A stretch of DNA of 64,000 bases from Arthrobacter sp. AFG7.2 (GCF_002892835.1 NZ_PJMB01000001.1:372001-436000); one strand, 5' to 3'; positions 27,631 to 35,797 are shown, counted from the stretch's first letter. Made by a program: numbers and translations. Notes: generated from the sequence alone by a model not told the origin.

Positions 27631-28896
27631 CTACAGGGGGCGCCTGGCCGCTTTCCTGTTCCGGACCAGCGCGAGGCGGAGGGTTACGGCTGAGAGGACC
27701 AGCGCCGCGCCGCCGCACACCATCACAAACCCGCCCACGGCAGCAGGCAGGCCAAAAACGCCTGCAGCCCAGCCCAGGCCCAGCACCGGTACCGCACTGC
27801 CCAGATAGGTGATGACATAGACGGTGCTGACAATCTGAGCATGGCGGGCGGCCTCCACCCGGGCCGCCAGCTCGTTGAAGACGGTGCGGAACGCGATGCC
27901 CTGCCCCACACCTGCGGCGATGCCGGCTGCGACCAGTAAGGCCGGACTGCTCCATGCCCCCGCTGCCCCCAGGAGGAGGACCGACACCCCCAGGATCGCC
28001 AGTCCGGCGGGAACCACGAAGCGGCCGCGGACCGTCAGCAACTGGCTCAAGGCCGATGCCCCCAGGGTCAGCCCGGCCAGGACCCCAACCAGGGGCCGGG
28101 AGTCAGTGTGCAGGACCTGGGCAAAGTACCCGGGAGCCAGGGAAAGGCAGAAGCCGAAGACGGCGAAGCTGAGGAAACCGACGCCGGCAGCGAGCCAGAA
28201 CGCCCCCCTCGCCTCCCGCGAAACGGAAGGACGCCGCGGTGCCAAGGCCATCAGCGGCCGCGACGGCGTCGGAGGGTTGATTGCCGGCCGTGCCCGCAGC
28301 AGGTACAGCGGCACCAGCAGGCCGGCCAGCAGCAGTGAATGGACGTAGTAAGGGGCAGTGGTGGCGCCCGGAAGAAGGGAGAGCAAGCCGCCGATGACCG
28401 GTCCGGCTGCCACGCCCCCGGACGATGCCAGCAAGGTGAAGCGGGAGGCCCACTCGGGCCGGGACGGGAGGAGCTCGCGCAACGCGGCCGCGCTGGCGCC
28501 GGTCGCCAGTGCCACGGCCGCCCCCTGCAAAGCGCGACCGGCGCACAAGGCAGCGAGGGTCTGGGCCTCGGCGAAGAGCCAGCCGCCTGCCAGTCCAACA
28601 ACGACGGCAAGGATGAGCGCGGCCCTGCGCCCGATGTGGTCCGACCAGTGCCCGGCCAGCATCAGCGTGGCTACCAGCGAAAGGACATAGCTGGCGAATG
28701 CGGCGGTGACGCCCAGTGTGGACAGCCCCAGTTTCGCCTGCAGGAGCGGGTACAGCGGAGTTGCCAGGTTGGCGCCCACCAGCAAAGTGAAGATAACGGC
28801 GCCGGCCATGACAAGCCGGGCGGTGGTGGACGCATCCCACCCCGCAGAAGCAGCGGCCGGGGACGGGCGCATCCGGAGCTCACTGAAGACCGTCAT
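27631..28896 (-). CDS. MFS transporter flanked by two AsnC-type regulators
   Basis: Major facilitator of about 421 residues with 12 predicted helices. Motif A is in GHWSDHIGRRAALILAVV after helix 2, and GRALQGAAVALATGASAAAL lies in helix 4. A charged linker separates the halves. The open frame extends to 28974, but the ATG at 28896 is well placed behind AAAGG and gives the usual short cytosolic N-terminus. It is convergent with one AsnC gene (27122) and divergent from another (29069). Amino-acid or aromatic-compound efflux is a plausible but unproven role. Confidence 0.88.
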   Translation of the reverse strand: MTVFSELRMRPSPAAASAGWDASTTARLVMAGAVIFTLLVGANLATPLYPLLQAKLGLSTLGVTAAFASYVLSLVATLMLAGHWSDHIGRRAALILAVVVGLAGGWLFAEAQTLAALCAGRALQGAAVALATGASAAALRELLPSRPEWASRFTLLASSGGVAAGPVIGGLLSLLPGATTAPYYVHSLLLAGLLVPLYLLRARPAINPPTPSRPLMALAPRRPSVSREARGAFWLAAGVGFLSFAVFGFCLSLAPGYFAQVLHTDSRPLVGVLAGLTLGASALSQLLTVRGRFVVPAGLAILGVSVLLLGAAGAWSSPALLVAAGIAAGVGQGIAFRTVFNELAARVEAARHAQIVSTVYVITYLGSAVPVLGLGWAAGVFGLPAAVGGFVMVCGGAALVLSAVTLRLALVRNRKAARRPL

Positions 28897-29068
28897 GATG
28901 GTGCCGCCTTTGCTTCTACCGTGTCGGGTGGTCCTTGTGGGAGCCCGGCACGGCATGGTTATTCGATGGCACAAGACTGCGCTATCCCTGCTTCTTTGAA
29001 CCGATATTCATGAAAGACTTGCGCACAAACATCAAAATGACAGTCCCAGGACTACCGAAAGTGACCAT

Positions 29069-29548
29069 ATGAACCAGTTGGACCCCACCGACCTGAAGAT
29101 CCTGCTGGCATTGATCCGGGACCCCAGGATCCAGATCGGTGAACTGAGCGAGTCGGTTGGCATTGCCCGGAACACGGCGCAGACGCGGGTTCGGCGCCTT
29201 ATCCGGGCAGGAGTGGTCCGGCCCGGCGGCCGTGAAGTGGACCTGGAAGCCGTGGGATATGACGTGGTGGCCTTCGTGACCATTGAGGTGTCGCACCGTG
29301 AACTGGACGGCGTGGTGGGTGCACTACGGTTGATCCCGCAGGTTCTGGAGGTTCACGAAATCTCCGGACGGGGGGATGTCTGGTGCCGCGTGGTGGCTAC
29401 TGACACCCACAATCTCCAGTCTTCCCTCCGCCAGGTCCTGAGGATCAAAGGGGTGATCCGGACCGAAACCGTCCTGGCCCTGCATACCCACATCCCCTAC
29501 CGCACCGAGCCCCTGATCAGCGGGCTCGCCAAAGCATCCGGCACGTGA
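29069..29548 (+). CDS. Lrp/AsnC family transcriptional regulator
   Basis: 159 residues with an N-terminal winged HTH (IQIGELSESVGIARNTAQTR and RVRRLIRAGVVRPG). The C-terminal AsnC ligand domain has VVAFVTIEVSHRELDGVVG and EVHEISGRGDVWCRVVATD. It is only distantly related to the AsnC regulator at 27122. It is divergent from the MFS gene across 172 bp that include a TTCATGAA palindrome at 29007-29014, the usual layout of a dedicated Lrp-type regulator and its exporter target. Confidence 0.92.
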   Translation: MNQLDPTDLKILLALIRDPRIQIGELSESVGIARNTAQTRVRRLIRAGVVRPGGREVDLEAVGYDVVAFVTIEVSHRELDGVVGALRLIPQVLEVHEISGRGDVWCRVVATDTHNLQSSLRQVLRIKGVIRTETVLALHTHIPYRTEPLISGLAKASGT

Positions 29549-29578
29549 CGCAGGCAGCAGCCGACTAGGCTTTCCAGA

Positions 29579-29707
29579 ATGGATTGGCTCTCATACGTTT
29601 CACAGCTCACCTGGCCCGCCGTGCTGCCGGCCTTTATTGCCGGCCTAGTGATCGGCTTTGTCTGGTACATGCCCGCCGTCCTGGGCAACCGGCGAGGGAT
29701 GTCCTGA
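29579..29707 (+). CDS. Small single-helix membrane protein (42 residues)
   Basis: Short ORF encoding a predicted membrane peptide: MDWLSYVSQLTWPAVL, then the helix PAFIAGLVIGFVWYMPAVLG and a basic end (NRRGMS). The GFVWY-P pattern resembles the start of DUF1761-type membrane proteins, but the ORF is far shorter. No clear ribosome-binding site precedes it. Its stop (TGATGA) overlaps the ATG of a 12-residue ORF (29707-29745), whose stop in turn overlaps the corA ATG. It may be a truncated protein, a small membrane protein, or an upstream coupling ORF. Confidence 0.45.
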   Translation: MDWLSYVSQLTWPAVLPAFIAGLVIGFVWYMPAVLGNRRGMS

Positions 29708-29745
29708 TGACCGCAGATCACCGCACCGGGGACGCCCGCCCATGA
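29707..29745 (+). CDS. 12-residue upstream ORF coupled to corA
   Basis: ATG at 29707 overlaps the stop of the 42-residue ORF, and its TGA at 29743 overlaps the corA ATG at 29742. The peptide MTADHRTGDARP has no recognisable function. If translated, its effect would be coupling or regulation of corA; it may also be chance. Confidence 0.25.
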   Translation: MTADHRTGDARP

Positions 29746-30737
29746 CGATCATTGACAACGCCGTATACGTGGACGGCGTGCGCCACGTGGAACCGGAGAG
29801 CCTCGAGCAGACGTTTGAGATGCTCGCGCATCACGGCGGGATGGCCTGGATCGGGCTGTACCGGCCTACGCCTGAAGAGATGGCGGCCGTGGCCAGCGAG
29901 TTCGGACTGCACGACCTTGCAGTGGAGGACGCCATCTCGGCGCACCAGCGGCCCAAGCTGGAACGCTATGAAGACAGCCTGTTCACTGTCCTCCGGCCGG
30001 CCCGGTACATAGACGCCTCGGAGAGCGTTGAGTTTGGCGAACTCCACGTCTTCACCGGCAAGAACTATGTGGTGACGGTGCGCCATGCCGAGATGGCAGG
30101 TGTGGCGAGGGTGCGGCGCCGGATGGAGGCACGGCCGGACCTCCTGCGGCATGGGCCCGAAGCTGTCCTGTACGCCCTGCTGGACCGGGTGGTTGATGAT
30201 TACGCGCCCGTCGTGGCCGGGCTCGAGAACGACATCGACGAGATCGAGGACCAGCTGTTCAGCGGCGATACCACCGTGTCCCGCAGGATCTACGAACTTG
30301 CCCGGGAGGTCATCCAGTTCCAGCGGGCGATCCATCCCCTGCCGGACATGATGCACCAGCTGAAAAAGGGTTTTGAAAAGTACGGCGTGGAAACGGACCT
30401 GCGGCACAGCCTCCGCGACGTGGAAGACCATGTGGAGCGTGTGATCTCCCGGGCAGACTCATTCCGCGACCTGCTGCAGAACGCCCTGACACTGGATGGC
30501 ACCCTCACTGCCAACCGGCAGAACGAGGCCAGCGCGGAACAGAATGAACAGGTCAAGAAGATTTCCTCATGGGCCGCGATCTTCTTTGCGCCGTCCTTTG
30601 TGGCCGGGGTCTATGGAATGAATTTTGATCATATGCCCGAGCTGCATTGGGAGCTGGGCTACCCCCTGTCGATCGGACTCATGATCGCGATGGCGGCCCT
30701 CATGTACGGGATCTTCAAGAAGAAAGGCTGGCTGTAG
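29742..30737 (+). CDS. corA: CorA-family Mg2+/Co2+ transporter
   Basis: Pentameric divalent-cation channel of the inner membrane, 331 residues. The cytosolic alpha/beta domain and long stalk helix (LENDIDEIEDQLFSG and RSLRDVEDHVERVISRADS-like helices) precede two C-terminal membrane segments. The signature YGMN is in FVAGVYGMNFDHMPE between the helices, and the chain ends with a basic KKKGW tail. The ORF is open to 29658, but the ATG at 29742 gives the family start and overlaps the small upstream ORF. I saw no M-box riboswitch in the leader. Confidence 0.94.
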   Translation: MTIIDNAVYVDGVRHVEPESLEQTFEMLAHHGGMAWIGLYRPTPEEMAAVASEFGLHDLAVEDAISAHQRPKLERYEDSLFTVLRPARYIDASESVEFGELHVFTGKNYVVTVRHAEMAGVARVRRRMEARPDLLRHGPEAVLYALLDRVVDDYAPVVAGLENDIDEIEDQLFSGDTTVSRRIYELAREVIQFQRAIHPLPDMMHQLKKGFEKYGVETDLRHSLRDVEDHVERVISRADSFRDLLQNALTLDGTLTANRQNEASAEQNEQVKKISSWAAIFFAPSFVAGVYGMNFDHMPELHWELGYPLSIGLMIAMAALMYGIFKKKGWL

Positions 30738-30740
30738 GGC

Positions 30741-31262
30741 GTGGCAGCACAGCCGGAAGCACCGGCGCTGCGGGAGGGCCGCATCATTGTCCCCGGCAGC
30801 AGCCGCCAGTTGGCTGTCTACGGGCTGTTCCCGCCGGCACCGGCACAGCACTGCATGGTACCGGCCGGTACCCGCGAGTTTGCGGCGAAGGCCTGCGGGC
30901 CGGAACTGCTGTGGATCAGCTTTGACGAACTGTGCGGACCAGGCGCCGCCAGCCAGAATTATGGCCTTTTGCCGGCAGGGCCGGAGCTGTGGGTCATTGA
31001 CGGTGTGCCGTCCCCGGACCCCTCCGGGTCCGGACGGGCGACGCCCTGGGAACACTTCGCCGCCGTACTCACAGTCCTTGCAGGCAGGAAGGTGACATTG
31101 TTCGTGATTGGCACCAGGCCCATGGACTGGGCTTCTGCTTCCGTGCAGGCGGACGACGTCCGGCTGCAGTCCGTCTTCGGGGACATCGGCAGGCTCCTTG
31201 CGCGGCTGAAGCGCGTTGAGTCGGATGAAGCAGCGGCTGTGGAGGGCGTGTCGGGGAGTTAA
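30741..31262 (+). CDS. ZapE/AFG1-like C-terminal lobe lacking the AAA+ ATPase core
   Basis: 173 residues from a GTG 3 bp after the corA stop. The sequence follows the C-terminal part of ZapE/AFG1 ATPases: LLWISFDELCGPGAASQNY (family W-F-x-F-x-x-LC-x-x-P-x-S-x-x-DY), then ELWVIDGVPSPDP, a helix ending HFAAVLTVLAGRKVTLFVIG (family VLYDxxV), and VFGDIGRLLARLKRVES (family arginine-finger/SRL end). No Walker A or B is present upstream, and the first 30 residues are unrelated. It is either a decayed ZapE paralogue or a free-standing regulatory lobe. The frame is intact. It overlaps the convergent CPBP protease gene by 4 bp at their stops. Confidence 0.55.
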   Translation: MAAQPEAPALREGRIIVPGSSRQLAVYGLFPPAPAQHCMVPAGTREFAAKACGPELLWISFDELCGPGAASQNYGLLPAGPELWVIDGVPSPDPSGSGRATPWEHFAAVLTVLAGRKVTLFVIGTRPMDWASASVQADDVRLQSVFGDIGRLLARLKRVESDEAAAVEGVSGS

Positions 31263-32068
31263 CCGGCAGGCCCGGCTGCGCCTCTCACCAGGTTGCGGCT
31301 GCCAGCGCGCAGGACGACTCCAAGGGCAAACAAGGCTGCCAATCCGGCCAGGACCCACCAGGCCACAAGGTATGGGAGTGGTTGGCCCTGCAGGTCGGCG
31401 AGGAAGAAGTGCGTGAAGCTGTTGAAAGCAGCATGGAACAGGATGACTATCGGCAGGCTGGCCTGCGTACTGTTGTAAAGCCAGGCCAGCAGGACCGACT
31501 GGGCGAAGATGTAGACGGCGAATGGCGTCAGGGGACGCTGTCCGGGGTCTGATATCACTTCAGGAAGGTGCCAGGGCAGCCAGGCCAGTCCGACGGTCAA
31601 TGCCGCCCCCAGGGCGCTGCGATCGGCCTGCAGACGCGGGAGCAGGAAGCCCCGCCAGCCCAGCTCTTCGAAGAGGCCGACGACGACGATCGTGACCGCG
31701 ATGGAACCGGCAATCTGAAACAGGTCGGACGGATCCCAGCGTGGGACCGGAGCTCCGGTGGCCACCGCCGCGCACAGGGCGAGACCGGGGATAAGCAGCG
31801 GCACACCTACTGCAACGACGTACCAGGCAGGGTTGACACGCCAGCGTCCGAGCTGGCGCAGCAGACCGGACAGGGCTCTACGGCCTCCTGCCAGGAGAAC
31901 AACCACGACGGCCGCGAGGCCGGGGCCGAAGGGAACCAGGGGGCTGCTTTGTGGGTTCAGGAGGACCAGCGGCCAGATGGACCAGGAAATGAGGTAGGCC
32001 AGCACAAGGTACAGCACAATGTCATGCCGGGCCGCCCAACTGCGCGGCCGATGTCTTTGCACCGTCAT
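31259..32068 (-). CDS. CPBP family intramembrane glutamic endopeptidase
   Basis: CAAX-protease/bacteriocin-processing (ABI) family membrane protein of 269 residues with about eight hydrophobic segments. The three active-site motifs are present: EELGWRGFLLPRL (EExxxR), WLPWHLPEVI (the FxxxH-type His) and FHAAFNSFTHFF (HxxxN/B). Such proteins process peptides or signals, or provide immunity to bacteriocins. No peptide precursor is adjacent. A basic stretch (RHRPRSWAARH) precedes the first helix. Its stop overlaps the convergent ZapE-like gene. Confidence 0.88.
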   Translation of the reverse strand: MTVQRHRPRSWAARHDIVLYLVLAYLISWSIWPLVLLNPQSSPLVPFGPGLAAVVVVLLAGGRRALSGLLRQLGRWRVNPAWYVVAVGVPLLIPGLALCAAVATGAPVPRWDPSDLFQIAGSIAVTIVVVGLFEELGWRGFLLPRLQADRSALGAALTVGLAWLPWHLPEVISDPGQRPLTPFAVYIFAQSVLLAWLYNSTQASLPIVILFHAAFNSFTHFFLADLQGQPLPYLVAWWVLAGLAALFALGVVLRAGSRNLVRGAAGPAG

Positions 32069-32249
32069 CGCAGGCCTTCTTGAGTGCTGCCTGAGTGTCC
32101 TCCAAGTGTGGCACCGGCTTTAGCCCGGACACAGGCAAGCGCGCCCCCTCCGGGACATTAGGTAGGCAACTTGCCGGCTGGGCTCAAAGGGCACTCCATG
32201 ACTGGTTCCCACCGGCATCAGGGTCGCGTTGGCAGAGTCCTGAAATTTG

Positions 32250-32322
32250 TGGAGCTAAGGAGATTCGAACTCCTGACCTCTTCGATGCGAACGAAGCGCT
32301 CTACCAACTGAGCTATAGCCCC
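32250..32322 (-). tRNA. tRNA-Ala (anticodon CGC)
   Basis: Read on the minus strand, a full cloverleaf of 73 nt forms. The acceptor is GGGGCTA/TAGCTCC with the discriminator A. The D-arm is GCTC-AGTTGGTA-GAGC. The anticodon stem CTTCG/CGAAG encloses loop TTCGCAT with anticodon CGC. The T-arm is AGGAG-TTCGAAT-CTCCT. The acceptor contains a G3:U70 wobble pair, the alanine identity element. CCA is not encoded. No integrase or attachment-site duplication is seen nearby. Confidence 0.96.
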
Positions 32323-32468
32323 GGATCGATCCGCCCCTGCAGGCGCGGCACCGATGTCCCTAGGCTACAAATTTTCCATGCCGAATGCCAAACCGACCAT
32401 CGTTACCCCTTGGACCTTAAGAAACGTCGTACAGCCCGGGGCAGGCAGCGGGGCCGGCCAGCACAGCG

Positions 32469-33413
32469 TCAGGCGCGGCGTCGCTGGAGGACGTCGTCGA
32501 GGTTGCTGAGGGCACTCTGAGCCTTGGACAGCTCCTGGCCTTCCCCGGCTGTGGGTGCCGGCGGTGCGGCGGCAGCGCCCTGCTTCAGGGACGGCTTGCC
32601 AACAGCTTTCGGCGCTTCCGGGAGTTCCAGTGGCTTGGGTGCCGGCCGCTCGGCCTTGGCGGCCTCCACATACACGGGCTTGGGGACCTCAACCGGTTCC
32701 CAGGTGGCCGAAGCAGCTGCACTGGCCGCCGTTGCACTTGAATCGCCTGCGGCCACCGCGACGGCAAGGGCGGCTTCCCGCAGTTCCATCGCTGTCAGCG
32801 GCTTGATTTTCGGTTCATGCTCTTCGGCGTCAAAAAGGGGACTGTCCGGCCTGGCGGGCGCTGCTTCCGGTTTCGGCGGGATGTTCGCGGCAGCCTCGGG
32901 CCGCCGGGAAGGTGCGCTCATGGCGGATCGGAATGCGGAATCGACTTTGGCCTTCCTGTCCCGGACAGCAAGCCAGCGCAGGAGCACGACAGACCCGATG
33001 GTGAGCGCCAGTGCCGTCAGCGCCAGGACAGGAGTTCCCAGCCCGAAGAGGAGGAGCACGCCGGAAATGAATGCCGTCACCAGTGACAGCAGCCCCACGA
33101 GGGCGATGGCGGTCCGGCCGTAGCGGATCCGGAACTTTGCCGCTGACGGGGCGCCTGCAGCAGGGGTGACTGCAGTGGCGGTCACGGGACCGGCGCTCTT
33201 CCTGGTGTCCATGGCTTTCTCCTGCTGGGCGGCGACGTTCAGTACCGAAGCTGCGGGCGGCTCCGGTTTTTCATCTGCTGCGGTGTCTGCCGGAAAATCG
33301 CCGGCGGGCTGGAACTGGTGCCTGCGGTTCCGGAGGACGTAGGGGCCAACCCATACAATCCAGAGCACGACGGCAACCACAAGGATCACTGAGCTGCTAA
33401 GGGGGAAGTCCAC
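32469..33413 (-). CDS. SepX/GlpR-like actinobacterial cell-division membrane protein
   Basis: 314 residues. An N-terminal membrane helix (VILVVAVVLWIVWVGPYVLRN) is followed by a basic RRHQ, and a charged linker of about 70 residues comes next. Two adjacent central helices (IALVGLLSLVTAFISGVLLL and LALTALALTIGSVVLLRWLA) precede a long Ala/Pro/Glu-rich cytosolic tail. This layout, with rimJ and galU directly upstream, matches the actinobacterial membrane protein known as SepX (Streptomyces) or GlpR (Corynebacterium; M. tuberculosis Rv0996), which works at the septum. I prefer the GTG at 33413 to a TTG at 33419. Identification is by architecture and synteny, so moderate. The gephyrin-like partner gene often found here is absent. 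Confidence 0.6.
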   Translation of the reverse strand: MDFPLSSSVILVVAVVLWIVWVGPYVLRNRRHQFQPAGDFPADTAADEKPEPPAASVLNVAAQQEKAMDTRKSAGPVTATAVTPAAGAPSAAKFRIRYGRTAIALVGLLSLVTAFISGVLLLFGLGTPVLALTALALTIGSVVLLRWLAVRDRKAKVDSAFRSAMSAPSRRPEAAANIPPKPEAAPARPDSPLFDAEEHEPKIKPLTAMELREAALAVAVAAGDSSATAASAAASATWEPVEVPKPVYVEAAKAERPAPKPLELPEAPKAVGKPSLKQGAAAAPPAPTAGEGQELSKAQSALSNLDDVLQRRRA

Positions 33414-33494
33414 ACACAAAACCGTATGAGCATCCTGACCGCTGCGGCAGCATTAGCTGCGGTGTGTCGTGGCGGAGCCGGCAAATCAATGGAT

Positions 33495-34115
33495 TTATGA
33501 CGGCCTGGACGCGAGCCACCGCCTGAGGAGTCCTTCCGGTACTTCTTCCGAGGTCAGCGCGAAAGACCGGTGGTCCGCCCACTCACCGTTGATGTGGAGG
33601 TAGCGGGGCCGGTATCCCTCGTCCCGGAAGCCCAGCTTTTCGACCACCCTAAGGCTCGGTGCGTTTTCGGGCCTGATGTTGATTTCCATCCGGTGAAGGC
33701 CAAGGGTGCGGAAACAATGGTCCGTCACCATGGCAACAGCTGTGGGTGCGATTCCGCGGCCTGCCCTTGCCTGGTCCACCCAGTAGCCAAGGGTGGCCAT
33801 CATGGCCGAACCCCACACGATCGACGAGACGGTCAACTGGCCGACGATGGCGGGGTTCCCGCTGACGGCCGTCCGCTCGGTGATAACGAAGGGCAGCGCA
33901 CTTGCCTGTGCTGCCTGTAACTTCAATGACCGGACCATCTGCCGGTAGTCCGGCAGGCCGCCGGCAGGGTCCGGGTTTGAAGCTTCCCAGGGCGCGAGCC
34001 AGTGGCTGTTGCGGGACCTGACCTCGGTCCATTCCTTCTTATCCCGATACCGGATGGGCCGCAGGACCAAATCCCCGCACTCCAGGGTTACGGGCCAAAT
34101 GGGACCAGGGCGCAC
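33495..34115 (-). CDS. rimJ: GNAT acetyltransferase, RimJ/RimL type
   Basis: N-acetyltransferase of about 206 residues, RimJ/RimL branch (ribosomal-protein or other N-terminal acetylation). The acetyl-CoA pyrophosphate loop is in QARAGRGIAPTAVAMV (Q/RxxGxG/A), followed by LGLHRMEINIRPENAPSLRV and EKLGFRDEGYRPRYL, the hallmark C-terminal blocks. The frame extends to 34205 inside galU, but the GTG at 34115, 4 bp after the galU stop, gives the family's usual start (LECGDLVLRPIRYRD). It is co-transcribed with galU, as in M. tuberculosis. Confidence 0.88.
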   Translation of the reverse strand: MRPGPIWPVTLECGDLVLRPIRYRDKKEWTEVRSRNSHWLAPWEASNPDPAGGLPDYRQMVRSLKLQAAQASALPFVITERTAVSGNPAIVGQLTVSSIVWGSAMMATLGYWVDQARAGRGIAPTAVAMVTDHCFRTLGLHRMEINIRPENAPSLRVVEKLGFRDEGYRPRYLHINGEWADHRSFALTSEEVPEGLLRRWLASRPS

Positions 34116-34119
34116 GGCG

Positions 34120-35025
34120 CTACTTCGACAGGCCGGCAGTGAAGCCCGGCAGCCACTCCCGCAAACCGGGGCCAAGATCCTCGCTGTCAATGGCCAGCTG
34201 GACACAAGCCTTCAGGTAGCTCAGCTTGTCCCCGGTATCGTAGCGGCGCCCGCGGAACACAACGCCGTACACGCCGTGCCCCTCACCGTCGCCCGTCGCC
34301 AGTTCCTGCAGGGCATCCGTCAGCTGGATTTCACCGCCCCGGCCCGGGCCGGTGTCTTCAAGGACTCCGAAAACGGCCGGGTGCAGGACGTAGCGCCCGA
34401 TGAGCGCCAGATTGGACGGCGCCTCTTCGGGGCTGGGCTTTTCCACCAGGCGATCAACGCGGACGTAGGATTCGCCGTCGATCTGCTGGATGTCAGCGCA
34501 GCCGTAGGCGCTGATTTCGGAAGGTTCCACCTCGATCAGTGCGATGACTGAACCTCCCGTCTTCGCCTGCACATCGATCATGGTGCTCAGCAGTTCATCC
34601 CGGGCGTCGATCAGGTCGTCGCCCAGCAGTACAGCAAAGGCTTCGTTGCCAACATGCTGCTTCGCCCGGAGGACAGCGTGGCCAAGGCCATGCGGGTCAC
34701 CCTGCCGGACATAATGGATGTCGCCCAGCTTGCTGGCAGCCTGGACAGCGGCCAGTTTCTCCGTATCGCCCTTGCCTTCAAGGGTGGACTCGAGCGAGGG
34801 CACCCGGTCAAAGTGGTCTTCCAGTGCCCGCTTGTTGCGGCCCGTAATCATCAGGACATCATTGAGGCCCACGTTCACGGCTTCCTCAACCACATACTGG
34901 ATGGCAGGCTTGTCCACGACGGGAAGCATTTCCTTGGGCATCGCCTTGGTTGCCGGCAGGAACCTGGTACCGAGTCCGGCGGCAGGAATGACGGCTTTGC
35001 GAACTCTCGGGTTACTGGTAGTCAC
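34120..35025 (-). CDS. galU: UTP-glucose-1-phosphate uridylyltransferase
   Basis: Makes UDP-glucose for cell-wall polysaccharide and trehalose synthesis; 301 residues, GTG start. The nucleotidyltransferase signature AAGLGTRFLPATKAMPKEML sits near residues 15-34. VVDKPAIQYVVEEAV follows, then the Mg-binding FAVLLGDDLIDA and VEKPSPEEAPSNLALIGRY. It is first in a galU-rimJ-sepX-like unit and divergent from the 5-FTHF cyclo-ligase gene. Confidence 0.95.
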   Translation of the reverse strand: MTTSNPRVRKAVIPAAGLGTRFLPATKAMPKEMLPVVDKPAIQYVVEEAVNVGLNDVLMITGRNKRALEDHFDRVPSLESTLEGKGDTEKLAAVQAASKLGDIHYVRQGDPHGLGHAVLRAKQHVGNEAFAVLLGDDLIDARDELLSTMIDVQAKTGGSVIALIEVEPSEISAYGCADIQQIDGESYVRVDRLVEKPSPEEAPSNLALIGRYVLHPAVFGVLEDTGPGRGGEIQLTDALQELATGDGEGHGVYGVVFRGRRYDTGDKLSYLKACVQLAIDSEDLGPGLREWLPGFTAGLSK

Positions 35026-35146
35026 CGGACTAATCTAACGTCAGCGTCAAGCATTCAGTAAGCAGCAGGGCCGAAAATGCGGCAAAAACCGGACGAACCG
35101 AACATCATTGAGAACCAGCCGTCCGCGGCACGTACGGAGGAACCAC

Positions 35147-35797
35147 ATGACGCTTGAAGAAACACGCGCAGCCAAGGACAGGATACGTGCTGCCCACCGC
35201 AGCCGTCGGGCCTTGATGACCGCGGAGGAGCGCGGCGCTGCCGGGAGCGCCCTGGCACACCATGGGGCGGCGTGGGCGTCTGGCGTGACGCAGGAAAGCG
35301 CCTCCACAGTCTGCGTCTACCTGGGCGTTGGCGCGGAGCCGCCCACGCTGCCACTGATCGCTGCCCTTTACGACGGCGGCCACAGGGTGTTGCTTCCCGT
35401 GTGTGAACCAGGCCGTGAGCTGAAGTGGGTTTTCTGGGCACCGGGTATCGAACTTGCCCGCAGCCGGTTTGCCCCCATCCTGGAACCGGTGGGGACGCGT
35501 CATGAGATTGAGGTTGCCGGGGAAGCTGCGGCACTCTTTATCCCGGCCACCGCCGTCGACCTCGACGGCAGCAGGGTGGGCCAGGGCGGGGGCTACTACG
35601 ATAAATTCCTCGGCCATCTCGCGTCCGCCGGGAAGCATATCCCGCTCGCCGCGGTTCTGTACGACGAGGAGCTGCTGCCAGCAGGCAGGATTCCGGTGGA
35701 AGAGTTCGACCGCCCCGTGCCGGGAGTTGTGCTTCCCTCAGGGTTCCGGCGCCTTGCGAACGCCGCCGCGGCGGGCAGCCCGGCCGCAGGACAATGA
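35147..35797 (+). CDS. 5-formyltetrahydrofolate cyclo-ligase
   Basis: Converts 5-formyl-THF to 5,10-methenyl-THF using ATP; 216 residues. An N-terminal KDRIRAAHRSRRALMTAEE helix precedes the core. The ATP/substrate loop is VGQGGGYYDKFL near residue 145. The C-terminal block carries LLPAGRIPVEEFDRPVPG. The open frame reaches 35108, but the ATG at 35147 sits behind a strong ACGGAGG site. Downstream lies an FmdB zinc-ribbon gene with its own CIRCE-like element. This pairing with galU divergent is conserved in M. tuberculosis (Rv0991c-Rv0993). Confidence 0.93.
   Translation: MTLEETRAAKDRIRAAHRSRRALMTAEERGAAGSALAHHGAAWASGVTQESASTVCVYLGVGAEPPTLPLIAALYDGGHRVLLPVCEPGRELKWVFWAPGIELARSRFAPILEPVGTRHEIEVAGEAAALFIPATAVDLDGSRVGQGGGYYDKFLGHLASAGKHIPLAAVLYDEELLPAGRIPVEEFDRPVPGVVLPSGFRRLANAAAAGSPAAGQ

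Noticed and set aside
29549..29741. A Mg2+-sensing M-box riboswitch before corA
   Set aside because: The leader is short and occupied by small ORFs. No M-box conserved helices were found by eye.
32250..32322. tRNA-Ala as an integration site of a genomic island
   Set aside because: No integrase, no direct repeat of the tRNA 3' end, and the flanks are ordinary housekeeping genes.
32095..32520. A 141-codon plus-strand frame spanning the tRNA-Ala region
   Set aside because: It runs through the tRNA and into the SepX-like gene. No coding character.
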